From Roseateles_B sp041913905 (GTDB lineage Bacteria > Pseudomonadota > Gammaproteobacteria > Burkholderiales > Burkholderiaceae_C), in the NCBI GenBank assembly GCA_041913905.1, contig JAYSEK010000026.1, positions 1 to 64,000 on the forward strand: a stretch of 64,000 nt of DNA, written 5' to 3'. Position 1 is the first letter of the stretch, and every line of letters starts with the position of its first letter. The notes beneath the pieces were generated by a model, which saw only the letters and a program-made list of their open reading frames with translations, was not told the origin of the DNA and did no database searches. Shown piece by piece: positions 56,566 through 64,000 of this stretch. The position numbers and the translations under genes were made by a program.

Positions 56566-58728
56566 ATGATGACGCTGCCCCCTCATCTCCCCTCGCCCGG
56601 CCTGCCTGCGGATGCCGACGCCGCGCCGCCCCGGCGGGTCCAGGATCTTGAACAGGCTGTCGACGGCATCCTGGCACGCCTGCCTGGGGACATCGTGATG
56701 GCCATCCCCCTGGGCCTTGGCAAGCCCAACCCGCTGGTGAACGCGTTGTACCGCCGCATTCGCGGCCTGCCGCAGCGACGGCTGAAGATCTTCACCGCCC
56801 TCTCGCTGGAAAAGCCCGTGGGCAAGAGCGAGCTGGAGCAGCAGTTCCTGGCGCCCTTGCTGGAACGCGTCTTCGGCGACTACCCCGATCTGGACTACGT
56901 CAAAGACCACCGCGCCCAGGCCTTGCCCGACAACGTCGAGGTCCACGAGTTCTTCCTGAAGACCGGCGACTACCTGGGCAACCCGCTGGCGCAGCAGGGC
57001 TTCATCTGCACCAACTACAGCTTCGTGGTGCGGGACATGATGAGCCACGGCGTCAACCTGATCATGCAGGCGGTCGCCTGCCGCGAAGATTCGCAGGGTC
57101 TGCAGCTGTCGCTGTCCTGCAATCCGGACCTGAGCCTGGACCTGATCGAGCGCCTGGCTGCCCAGGGCCGCAAGCCGCTGACGGTGCTGATGATCAACCG
57201 CCAGCTGCCCTTCATGCCCGGCCCGGCACTGATTCCACCGGCCCTGGTGGATCTATTGGTCGAGACACCGCAGACCAGCCACCAGCTCTTTGCGCCACCC
57301 AACGCAGCCATCGGCTGGGCCGACTACGCCATCGGCCTGCATGCCGCGAGCCTGGTCAAGGACGGCGGCACGCTGCAGATCGGCATCGGCTCGCTGGGCG
57401 ACGCCATCGCCCAGGCCCTGATCGTCCGGCACACCCGGCCGGCAGTCTTTGGCCAGATGCTGGGCGGACTGGGCCTTGAGGGATTCGCAGGCCGTGAAAT
57501 GGAGCCCTTCGAACAGGGCCTCTACGGCTGCTCGGAGATGTTCGTCAACGGCCTTCTGCAGCTGGTCCGCGCGGGCATTGTCAAACGGCGGGTCTACCAG
57601 GACGAGGCCCTGCAGCGCCTGGCGCTGGACGGCCGGCTCGGCGAGAGCCCCAGCCTCGCCGACCTGCAGGCGCTGCTGGACATGGGCGCGCTGGCGCTGC
57701 CGCTGAGCGCCGCCGCCCTGCAGCACTGGCAGGCGCAGGGCCTGCTGAGCGAATCGCTGAACCTGGATGCGGCGCGGGCCCTGCCCACGGCGCTGGCCGA
57801 CCCATCCGCCGGTCAGGCCTGGGCTGCCGTGCTGGGCCCGCGCTGGCGTCAGCATGCCCTGCTCCATGGCGGTTTCTTCCTTGGGCCGCGGGACTTCTAC
57901 CAGACCCTGCGCGAGCTGGAGGAGCCTCTGCGCGAGCAGATCGCGATGACGCGCATCGCCTACATCAACGAGCTCTATGGCGACGCGCTGGGCAGCGAGC
58001 GTCTGAAGCGCCTGCAGCGCCGCGACGCCCGCTTCATGAACACCACCATGAAGATGACGCTGCTGGGCGCGGCCGGCTCCGATGCGCTGGAAACCGGCGA
58101 GGTCATCTCCGGCGTGGGCGGCCAGTACAACTTCGTCGCCATGGGCCATGCCCTGCCGGACGCGCGCTCCATCCTGATGCTGCGCGCCACCCATGACAAC
58201 CACCACGGCTTCACCAGCTCCATCGTCTGGAACTACGGCAACGTCACCATTCCCCGCCATCTGCGCGATCTGGTGATCACCGAGTACGGCGTGGCCGACC
58301 TGCGCGGCAGGACGGACACCGAAGTCGTGCAGGCGCTGATCCGCATCGCGGACTCGCGCTTCCAGGATGAGCTGGTCCGCGAGGCCCGGGCCCACGGCAA
58401 GCTGGCGCAGGACTGGCAACTGCCCGAGGCCTGGCGTCGCAATCATCCCGAGACGCTGCGTGAATGCCTGCGCCCCTGGCGCAACGAAGGCCTGCTGCCG
58501 GACTTTCCCTTCGGCACCGATCTCAACGAGGACGAACTGAAGATCGTCCGCGCGCTCAAGAAGCTCAAGCACGCGAGCACGCATCCCGTCGAGCTGGTCG
58601 GGCTGATCCTGCGCAGCCTGCAGGGCCTGCCCGAGGTGCCCGAGGCCTATCTGGAGCGGCTGGGGCTGGACCAGGCGCGCAGCTTCAAGCAGCTCTTTCT
58701 CAAGCGCCTGTTCGCCGCCAACCTGTGA
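56566..58728 (+). CDS. acetyl-CoA hydrolase/transferase family protein
   Basis: 720-residue protein of the acetyl-CoA hydrolase/CoA-transferase family. The C-terminal half contains GVGGQYNFV and HHGFTSSIVWNYGNVTIPRH-like sequence, and TEYGVADLRGRTDTEVVQALI, typical of AcetylCoA_hyd_C. It is longer than the ~500-residue standard; the additional sequence is in the middle (residues ~340-480) and C-terminus. Likely reaction is transfer or hydrolysis of acyl-CoA, but the substrate is not clear. A strong GAGGAG ribosome site supports the start. Confidence 0.88.
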   Translation: MMTLPPHLPSPGLPADADAAPPRRVQDLEQAVDGILARLPGDIVMAIPLGLGKPNPLVNALYRRIRGLPQRRLKIFTALSLEKPVGKSELEQQFLAPLLERVFGDYPDLDYVKDHRAQALPDNVEVHEFFLKTGDYLGNPLAQQGFICTNYSFVVRDMMSHGVNLIMQAVACREDSQGLQLSLSCNPDLSLDLIERLAAQGRKPLTVLMINRQLPFMPGPALIPPALVDLLVETPQTSHQLFAPPNAAIGWADYAIGLHAASLVKDGGTLQIGIGSLGDAIAQALIVRHTRPAVFGQMLGGLGLEGFAGREMEPFEQGLYGCSEMFVNGLLQLVRAGIVKRRVYQDEALQRLALDGRLGESPSLADLQALLDMGALALPLSAAALQHWQAQGLLSESLNLDAARALPTALADPSAGQAWAAVLGPRWRQHALLHGGFFLGPRDFYQTLRELEEPLREQIAMTRIAYINELYGDALGSERLKRLQRRDARFMNTTMKMTLLGAAGSDALETGEVISGVGGQYNFVAMGHALPDARSILMLRATHDNHHGFTSSIVWNYGNVTIPRHLRDLVITEYGVADLRGRTDTEVVQALIRIADSRFQDELVREARAHGKLAQDWQLPEAWRRNHPETLRECLRPWRNEGLLPDFPFGTDLNEDELKIVRALKKLKHASTHPVELVGLILRSLQGLPEVPEAYLERLGLDQARSFKQLFLKRLFAANL

Positions 58729-58738
58729 GCCCCGAGTG

Positions 58739-58770
58739 GGCCGGAAGTTGGCCGAAAGTTGGCCGGAGTG
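58739..58770. repeat. 11-bp direct repeats, three copies
   Basis: GGCCGGAAGTT, GGCCGAAAGTT and GGCCGGAGTG stand in tandem upstream of the SPFH operon promoter. They could bind a regulator or be local duplication. Confidence 0.7.
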
Positions 58771-58786
58771 TGACCTCCGGCAGGGC

Positions 58787-58815
58787 TTGCCAAGACGGCA
58801 ATTCTGGAATTAAAG
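58787..58815 (+). promoter_or_regulatory. possible SPFH operon promoter
   Basis: TTGCCA at 58787-58792 is followed 17 bases later by TTAAAG (58810-58815). The -10 element overlaps the large palindrome, consistent with repression. Confidence 0.45.
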
Positions 58816-58831
58816 TGATATCACATTAATT
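58808..58831. promoter_or_regulatory. 24-bp palindromic operator upstream of the SPFH/RHH operon
   Basis: A core GTGATATCAC is flanked symmetrically by AATTAA and TTAATT, with only one mismatched pair (A/A). It starts 15 bases before the SPFH start codon and overlaps the likely -10 and start region. The A/T-rich composition stands out from the GC-rich surroundings. The adjacent ribbon-helix-helix protein is the natural candidate to bind it. Confidence 0.7.
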
Positions 58832-58845
58832 CACAGGAGGGCCTC

Positions 58846-59739
58846 ATGGGCACTGTTCCTTCGACCCTGCAGCAAGCCCATACCGCCGAGCGCCCCGCGC
58901 GCGCCGCCAATGGCTACCTGGCCCTGGTGGGCATGCTGGCGCTGTGGGCGCTGGCCGCCTTCATGGCCGCCGTGGCCCACCACCTGATCGGGGCCGTGCT
59001 GGGCATGGTGCTGTCCGGCCTGGTCGGTGCCGGGCTCTACATGCAGCAGCCCAACGAGGGCCGGGTGCTGATCCTGTTCGGCCGCTACATCGGCACGGAC
59101 CGCGAACCCGGACTGCGCTGGGCCAATCCCTTTGCCGCCAAACAGCGGATCTCGCTGCGCTCCCGCAACCTCACCTCGCCCACGCTCAAGGTCAACGACA
59201 AGCGCGGCAACCCCATCGAGATCAGCGCCGCCGTGGTCTGGCGCGTGCGTGACACGGCCCAGGCCCTGTTCGACGTGGACAGCTACGAGACCTATGTGCA
59301 GATCCAGGCCGAGGCCGCGCTGCGCCACACGGCCAACCTCTACGCCTATGACGACGGCGAGGACCTGCAGCCCGACGAGACCACCTTGCGCGCCGGGCAG
59401 GACGAAGTCGCCACGGCGATGAAGGCCGAGCTGCAGGAGCGCTTCGCGGCGGCCGGCGTCGAGGTGCTGGACGCCAAGCTGACCCACCTGGCCTACGCCC
59501 CCGAGATCGCCCAGGTGATGCTGCGCCGCCAGCAGGCCGAGGCCATCATCAGCGCCCGCCAGCGCATCGTGCATGGCGCGGTGAGCATGGTGGAATCGGC
59601 GCTCAAGGGCCTGTCCGAACGCGAGATCGTGGTGCTGGACGACGAACGCAAGGCGGCCATGGTGTCCAACCTGCTCGTCGTGCTGTGCTCGGACAAGGAC
59701 ACCCAGCCCATCGTCAACACCGGCACGCTCTACAACTGA
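58846..59739 (+). CDS. SPFH/Band 7 domain membrane protein
   Basis: 297-residue protein with two adjacent hydrophobic segments (about residues 22-43 and 46-64) followed by an SPFH domain (about 68-255, beginning NEGRVLILFGRYIGTDREPG). The helix AYAPEIAQVMLRRQQAEAIISAR is the typical coiled-coil/flotillin-type region. Stomatin/prohibitin-like proteins organise membrane microdomains and often partner with proteases. The ribosome site AGGAGG is strong. It is followed after seven bases by a ribbon-helix-helix gene. Confidence 0.93.
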   Translation: MGTVPSTLQQAHTAERPARAANGYLALVGMLALWALAAFMAAVAHHLIGAVLGMVLSGLVGAGLYMQQPNEGRVLILFGRYIGTDREPGLRWANPFAAKQRISLRSRNLTSPTLKVNDKRGNPIEISAAVVWRVRDTAQALFDVDSYETYVQIQAEAALRHTANLYAYDDGEDLQPDETTLRAGQDEVATAMKAELQERFAAAGVEVLDAKLTHLAYAPEIAQVMLRRQQAEAIISARQRIVHGAVSMVESALKGLSEREIVVLDDERKAAMVSNLLVVLCSDKDTQPIVNTGTLYN

Positions 59740-59746
59740 GCCGCGC

Positions 59747-59983
59747 ATGGGCAGTCCGGGCAAGAAGAGTTTCCTGCTGCGCCTCCCACCGGAGATGTGG
59801 GACGAGATCGAGCGCCTGGCCGCCCGCGAGCTGCGCTCCAGCAATGCGCAGATCGAGTACCTGCTGCGCGAGGCCCTGCAGCGGCGCGGCATCAAGCTGG
59901 ACCTCGCACCCGCAGCAAAGCGCGGCCGCCCGCCGAAGTCGCCTGGTGACGATCCCGAAGACGACAAGGGCGAGGACGCATAA
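59747..59983 (+). CDS. Arc-type ribbon-helix-helix DNA-binding protein
   Basis: 78-residue protein. Residues ~6-52 (KKSFLLRLPPEMWDEIERLA, then NAQIEYLLREALQRRG) match the beta-strand and two helices of Arc/MetJ repressors. The C-terminus has KRGRPPK, similar to an AT-hook, followed by a very acidic tail. Probably autoregulates the SPFH operon through the upstream palindrome. No toxin gene is next to it. Confidence 0.88.
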   Translation: MGSPGKKSFLLRLPPEMWDEIERLAARELRSSNAQIEYLLREALQRRGIKLDLAPAAKRGRPPKSPGDDPEDDKGEDA

Positions 59984-59997
59984 GGATCCTCGCCCTT
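59966..59997. repeat. hairpin at the end of the RHH gene
   Basis: A 10-bp perfect stem (AAGGGCGAGG / CCTCGCCCTT) spans the RHH stop codon between the two convergent genes. No T-run follows, so its terminator role is unclear. Confidence 0.5.
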
Positions 59998-60020
59998 GCA
60001 AAGCTGGGCCTGTCAGCTCC

Positions 60021-61583
60021 TCAATGCGCGCCGCCGGCATCGACCGGCGCCGCCAGCCGCGGCGGCCGCCGGGTCAGCCAGACCGAGCCGATCAGCACCA
60101 GGAAGATGACGGCCGAGGCGATGAAGATGTCGTCCGCCGCACGGGTGAAGGCCTGCTGGTCCACCATGCGGTTGAGCCAGACCAGCGATTGCTCCAGGCT
60201 CATGCCGCCGGCCTGCAGCTGGCGCAGGGTTTCGCCAGTCACCGCATCGCCCTGCGCCAGGCGCTCGGCCAGGTGGTGATGGTGCAGCGTGGCCCGGTTC
60301 TCCCACAGGGTGGTCGAGATCGAGGTGCCCATGGCGCCTGCCGTGATCCGCACGAAATTCGACAGGCCGGCCGCCGCCGCAATGCGGTCCGGCGTGATGC
60401 CCGAGAGCGTCAAGGTGGTCAGCGGGATGAAGAAGAAGGCCAGGGCCGCGCCTTGCAGGATCGTGGGGATCATGATGGTCGCGAAGTCCGTCTGCGTGGT
60501 GAAGTTGGCCCGCATCTTCAGCACGATGGCGAACATCACGAAGGCAAAGCTCGCCATCCAGCGTGGATCCACGCGGGCCACGTTGCGCCCCACGACCGGC
60601 GACAGCAGGATGGCCAGCAGCCCCACCGGCGCCAGCGCCATGCCGGCATCGGTGGCCGTGTAGCCCATCCACTGCTGCAGCCACAGCGGCAGCAGCACCA
60701 CGTTGCCGAAGAAAAGGCCGTAGGCGATGGACAGCGTCGTCGCCCCGAAGAGGAAGTTGCGCCGCGCGAAGAGGCGCAGGTCCACCACCGGGTGCTCGTC
60801 CGTCAGCTCCCACACCAGGAAGAAGGCGAAGCCGATCAGCGCCGTCAGGCCCAGGATGCAGATCTCCGGACTGGCGAACCAGTCCAGCTCCTTGCCCTTG
60901 TCCAGCATGATCTGCAGGGCGCCCACCCACAGCACCAGCAGGGCCAGGCCCACGCCATCGATGGGCAGCTTCTTGACCAGTGTCTCGCGCTGGCGGTAGA
61001 TGCTCCAGGTCATGCCCGCGGCCAGCAGGCCCACGGGCACGTTGATGTAGAAGATCCAGGGCCAGGAGACGTTGTCGGTGATCCAGCCGCCGAGCAAGGG
61101 TCCGACGACAGGTGCGACCAGCGTCGTCACCCCCCACAAGGCCAGGGCCGTACCCGCCTTGGCCGGCGGATAGCTGGACAGCAGCAAGGTCTGCGACAGC
61201 GGGATCATGGGCCCGGCCACCAAGCCCTGCAGCACGCGGCAGGCCACCAGCATTTCCAGCGAGTGGGCGAAGCCGCAGAGCCAGGAGGCCAGCACGAAAA
61301 GCAGCACGCTCGCGGTGAAGAGTCGCACGGCGCCGAAGCGCTGGGTCAGCCAGCCGGTCAAGGGCACCGAGATGGCATTGGCCACGCCGAAGCTCGTGAT
61401 CACCCAGGTGCCCTGCACCGGGCTCACGCCGAGGTCACCGGCAATGGCTGGCAGGGACACGTTGGCGATGGACGAGTCCAGCACGTTCATGAAGGTCGCC
61501 AGTGAGAGGGCAATGGTGCCCACCACCAGGTCGGTGCCCTTGAGCGGCGGCGGCGGCGCCACGGCAGCGGCGGGGGCGCTCAT
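60021..61583 (-). CDS. DHA2 family drug efflux MFS transporter (EmrB type)
   Basis: 520-residue permease with 14 predicted helices. Key motifs: MNVLDSSIANVSLPAIAGDL in helix 1 and WVITSFGVANAISVPLTGWL, TQRFGAVRLF (motif A) and the later VVGPLLGGWITDNVSWPWIFYIN (shown here in two parts: VVGPLLGGWITDN and WPWIFYINVPVG). It forms a tripartite pump with the EmrA-type adaptor upstream and the outer-membrane protein. The start MSAPAAAVAPP is chosen over a longer open frame. Confidence 0.95.
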   Translation of the reverse strand: MSAPAAAVAPPPPLKGTDLVVGTIALSLATFMNVLDSSIANVSLPAIAGDLGVSPVQGTWVITSFGVANAISVPLTGWLTQRFGAVRLFTASVLLFVLASWLCGFAHSLEMLVACRVLQGLVAGPMIPLSQTLLLSSYPPAKAGTALALWGVTTLVAPVVGPLLGGWITDNVSWPWIFYINVPVGLLAAGMTWSIYRQRETLVKKLPIDGVGLALLVLWVGALQIMLDKGKELDWFASPEICILGLTALIGFAFFLVWELTDEHPVVDLRLFARRNFLFGATTLSIAYGLFFGNVVLLPLWLQQWMGYTATDAGMALAPVGLLAILLSPVVGRNVARVDPRWMASFAFVMFAIVLKMRANFTTQTDFATIMIPTILQGAALAFFFIPLTTLTLSGITPDRIAAAAGLSNFVRITAGAMGTSISTTLWENRATLHHHHLAERLAQGDAVTGETLRQLQAGGMSLEQSLVWLNRMVDQQAFTRAADDIFIASAVIFLVLIGSVWLTRRPPRLAAPVDAGGAH

Positions 61584-61659
61584 TGGGACACCCTTCGCAC
61601 TGCGCGCGGTCCCGCCAGGCGGGAATGAGCCCCTTCGGGCGGTCGTGCGGCGCTCATGC

Positions 61660-62961
61660 TCAGGCCTTTCCGTGGGCGGCGTCAGCGGCCTTGGCAGCCC
61701 TGGCATGCGCCCTGGCGCCGCCGTTCACCGCAGTGGCAGCCGGTTTGGCACCGCGGCCCAGGTTGGCCTGGATGATGCGCTGCACCTCGGCATCCGCCGC
61801 GCGGTCCTGGTCCTCGAAGACCTTGGTGGCGGTCGCGCTGCTGGCGGCAACGCTTTCCGACAGCGGCTTGCCCGACTGGTCGCGGACATCCACCGCGACG
61901 TTCATCGACAAGCCCACGCGCAGCGGATGCTCGGCCAGCTCCTTGGCGTCCAGGGCGATGCGCACCGGCACGCGCTGCACCACCTTGATCCAGTTGCCGG
62001 TGGCGTTCTGCGCCGGCAGCACCGCAAAGGCCGCACCGGTGCCGGCGCCCAGGCCCACGACCTTGCCGTGGAACTCGACCTTGTCGCCGTAGACGTCAGC
62101 CACCAGGGTCACCGGCTGGCCGATGCGCAGGCGAGCCAGCTGCCCTTCCTTGAAATTGGCGTCGACCCAGGCCTGCTGCAGGCCCACCACGCTCATCAGC
62201 GACGCGCCGGCGGCCACGCGCTGGCCCAGTTGCACATTGCGGCGGGCCACCCAACCGTCGACCGGCGCCACGAGCTCATTGCGCTGCAGGGCCAGGAAGG
62301 TCTCGCGCACGCGGGCCGCGGCGCGCTGCACAGTGGGGTGCTGCTCGACGCTGGTGCCGTCGGTCAGCGACTGGTTGGACGCCAGCTGCTCGCGGGCGGC
62401 TTCAGCGGCGGCTTCGGCGGCCGAGGCGGCGGCCGAAGCAGTCTTCAGCTGGGCACGGGCATGCTCAAGCTCCTCCTTGCCCACGGCGCCGGTGGCCACC
62501 AGGGGCTCGCGACGGGTGATGTCGTCCTTCAGACGGGCCACCTCGCTGCGGGCGCGCTGCAGCTCGGCCTCGCGGCTGCGGGCCTGGGCCTGCAGCGTTG
62601 CGTTGTTGGCGAACAGGGTGCGCACCTCGCGCACGGTCTGGCCCAGCTGCGCCTGGGCCTGCTCCAGCGCCATGCGAGCATCGACCGGGTCCAGGCTCAC
62701 CAGCTTCTGGCCGGCCTTGACGGCGTCGGTGTCGTCGACGTGGATGGCGCGCACGGTGCCGGCGACCAGGGGCGTGATCTGCACGACATTGGCCTGCACA
62801 TAGGCGTTGTCGGTCTTCTCGAAATGGCGGCCCACCAGCCACTCGTAGGTGGCGTAGGCACCGAAGCCCAGGATCAGCGCGATGGCCACCGTGGTCAGGC
62901 CCTTCTTGCGCTGCGGGTTGCTGGTCTTGGCGACGGTATTGGTGTTGTTGTCTTGGCTCAT
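61660..62961 (-). CDS. HlyD/EmrA family efflux periplasmic adaptor
   Basis: 433-residue membrane fusion protein. One N-terminal helix (about residues 20-42), the biotinyl-lipoyl domain (EKTDNAYVQANVVQITPLVA and later KLVSLDPVDARMALEQAQ), a coiled-coil hairpin (about 100-215) and the beta-barrel (APVDGWVARRNVQLGQRV) are in order. It connects the EmrB-type pump to the outer-membrane channel. C-terminus is Ala-rich. Confidence 0.95.
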   Translation of the reverse strand: MSQDNNTNTVAKTSNPQRKKGLTTVAIALILGFGAYATYEWLVGRHFEKTDNAYVQANVVQITPLVAGTVRAIHVDDTDAVKAGQKLVSLDPVDARMALEQAQAQLGQTVREVRTLFANNATLQAQARSREAELQRARSEVARLKDDITRREPLVATGAVGKEELEHARAQLKTASAAASAAEAAAEAAREQLASNQSLTDGTSVEQHPTVQRAAARVRETFLALQRNELVAPVDGWVARRNVQLGQRVAAGASLMSVVGLQQAWVDANFKEGQLARLRIGQPVTLVADVYGDKVEFHGKVVGLGAGTGAAFAVLPAQNATGNWIKVVQRVPVRIALDAKELAEHPLRVGLSMNVAVDVRDQSGKPLSESVAASSATATKVFEDQDRAADAEVQRIIQANLGRGAKPAATAVNGGARAHARAAKAADAAHGKA

Positions 62962-63028
62962 GATGGTCGTGTCTTGGCGTTGGGGCAGGTCTTGGCGACG
63001 CTGCCGTTATTCATGGGCGGGCAGCGGC

Positions 63029-64000
63029 TCAGCCTCGGGATTCGTTCGTCAGTGCTTCGCCGCCCAGGGCGCGCATCAGTTGCACGCGCACGTCCAGCTG
63101 CTGGGCGCGCAGGTCCACCGACTGCCGTTGCTGCTGCAGCAAGGCCTGCTGGGCCTGGATCACGGGCAGGCGGTTGCCCAGTCCAGCCGCCTGGCGGTCC
63201 TGAGCCAGGCGCAGCTGCTGCTCGTTGCTGCGCAACAGGGCCTGCTGCGGCGTCTGCTGGGCTTGCAGCGACTGCAACGCTTCCCACTGCTCGCGGGCAT
63301 CACGGACGCCCTCCAGCACGGCGCCGTTGTAGGCGGCCACGGCGGCCTCCTGCTCGGCAACGGCCGACTTGAAGCCCGCGCGCAGCCGGCCGGTGTCCAA
63401 CAGCGGCAGGCGCAGCGAGGGGCCGAAGCCCAGCTGGTGGCTGCCGCCTTCCAGCAGCTTGTCCAGGCCGATGCTGCTGAAGCCGGCAAAGGCGTTGAGC
63501 GTGAGATCCGGATAGAAGCGCCCGCGCGCGGCGGTGATCTCGTAGCCGGCAGCCTCGACGCGGGCCAGCGCGGCGCGCACGTCCGGCCGCGAGGCCAGCA
63601 GGTCCAGCCTGGGCGGCTGCGCCGGCGCCACTTCGCCCGGCAGCTGAGGTGCCCAGCCGGCCAGCGCTTCCACGGGCTGGACGCTCAAGGCAGCCAGCTG
63701 CACGCGATACGCCTGCGCCACTTGCTGCAAGGCCAGCGCCTGCCGCTGCAGATCGGCCACCGGCGCTTCGGCGCCGCGCAACTCGGTGTCCGTGTCCAGG
63801 CCTGCGGCACGGCGCTGGCGCACCAGATCCAGCGCCTGCTCGCGCAGCTGGATCTGCTGCTGCAGCAGCTGCTCCTGGCTCACGCTGCGAGCCAGGCCCA
63901 GCCAGGCGCGCAGCACCGCGCTGGCGATGTTCAGGCGCGCCGCCTCGGCTTCGGCCTGCAGGGCACGCTGCTGACCCAGGCTGGCCTGCAGCGCTGCCTC
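63029..64000 (-). CDS. TolC/NodT-type outer-membrane efflux protein, C-terminal part
   Basis: 324 residues of an outer-membrane factor; the N-terminus lies beyond the right edge. Long helical segments (AEAARLNIASAVLRAWLGLA, QREQALDLVRQRRAAGLDTD-like) and the hydrophobic beta-strand region (TLNAFAGFSSIGLDKLL) match TolC-family folds. It is the first known gene of the operon, followed by the adaptor and permease. Confidence 0.92.
   Translation of the reverse strand, partial: EAALQASLGQQRALQAEAEAARLNIASAVLRAWLGLARSVSQEQLLQQQIQLREQALDLVRQRRAAGLDTDTELRGAEAPVADLQRQALALQQVAQAYRVQLAALSVQPVEALAGWAPQLPGEVAPAQPPRLDLLASRPDVRAALARVEAAGYEITAARGRFYPDLTLNAFAGFSSIGLDKLLEGGSHQLGFGPSLRLPLLDTGRLRAGFKSAVAEQEAAVAAYNGAVLEGVRDAREQWEALQSLQAQQTPQQALLRSNEQQLRLAQDRQAAGLGNRLPVIQAQQALLQQQRQSVDLRAQQLDVRVQLMRALGGEALTNESRG

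Noticed and set aside
59747..59983. Ribbon-helix-helix protein as an antitoxin
   Set aside because: No small toxin-like gene is adjacent; the partner is an SPFH protein and the downstream gene is a convergent transporter.
59966..59997. Hairpin as an intrinsic terminator
   Set aside because: A perfect stem but no T-run on either strand, so only listed as a hairpin.

Overview
This window is ordinary chromosomal DNA of a GC-rich betaproteobacterium, most likely a member of the Burkholderiales. Evidence includes the rpsO-pnp-qor-tpiA-secG-tRNA-Leu-nuo order, a complete iscRSUA-hscBA-fdx cluster, a 6S RNA gene behind zapA, a Ralstonia-type intracellular PHB depolymerase, and an orphan Bug-type periplasmic receptor. 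No rRNA, prophage, insertion sequence or CRISPR array was seen.

Layout. 1-10.5 kb (minus strand): the first seven genes of respiratory complex I (nuoA to a partial nuoG), preceded by tRNA-Leu(GAG), secG, tpiA, a quinone oxidoreductase, pnp and rpsO. 10.5-18.1 kb: a small heat-shock protein, then tsaD and the Fe-S assembly cluster with an upstream IscR-like operator. 18.4-24.2 kb: uvrB, an aromatic/aspartate aminotransferase, PHB depolymerase and an RnfB-like ferredoxin. 24.2-27.8 kb: a tightly overlapping four-gene minus-strand operon (ArnT-like GT39, GT2, GtrA, YdjC/HpnK deacetylase) that looks like a lipid A amino-sugar modification pathway. 27.9-30.2 kb: nth, a zapB-like gene, zapA, 6S RNA, a repeat-rich spacer and an EVE-domain gene. 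30.2-37.9 kb: a PAS protein with a degenerate GGDEF domain, a HI0933-type flavoprotein, rpsU-yqeY, a DUF442 phosphatase-like protein, TRAP permeases dctQM, marC and an Lrp regulator. 37.9-44.4 kb: xerD, a Bug receptor, an unknown gene, an AEC transporter, queG, tsaE and an amidase. 44.4-50.8 kb: two very large secreted peptidases (S9 and tricorn-like S41) and a DedA protein. 50.9-58.7 kb: mutL, an rluF-like gene with a long disordered N-terminus, miaA, an active-looking diguanylate cyclase and an acetyl-CoA hydrolase/transferase. 58.7-60 kb: an SPFH protein and a ribbon-helix-helix protein behind a 24-bp palindrome. 60-64 kb: an EmrAB-TolC-type drug efflux operon.

The most interesting items are the SPFH/ribbon-helix-helix pair with its palindromic operator, the lipid A-type operon, a recurring 15-bp motif (GGGGTCAGGTCTTGC and one-mismatch copies) in unrelated genes and one spacer, tandem hairpins between nuoA and nuoB, a long hairpin in the pnp leader, and short tandem repeats next to 6S RNA. 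Function assignments rest on reading motifs and context by eye; no database search was possible.
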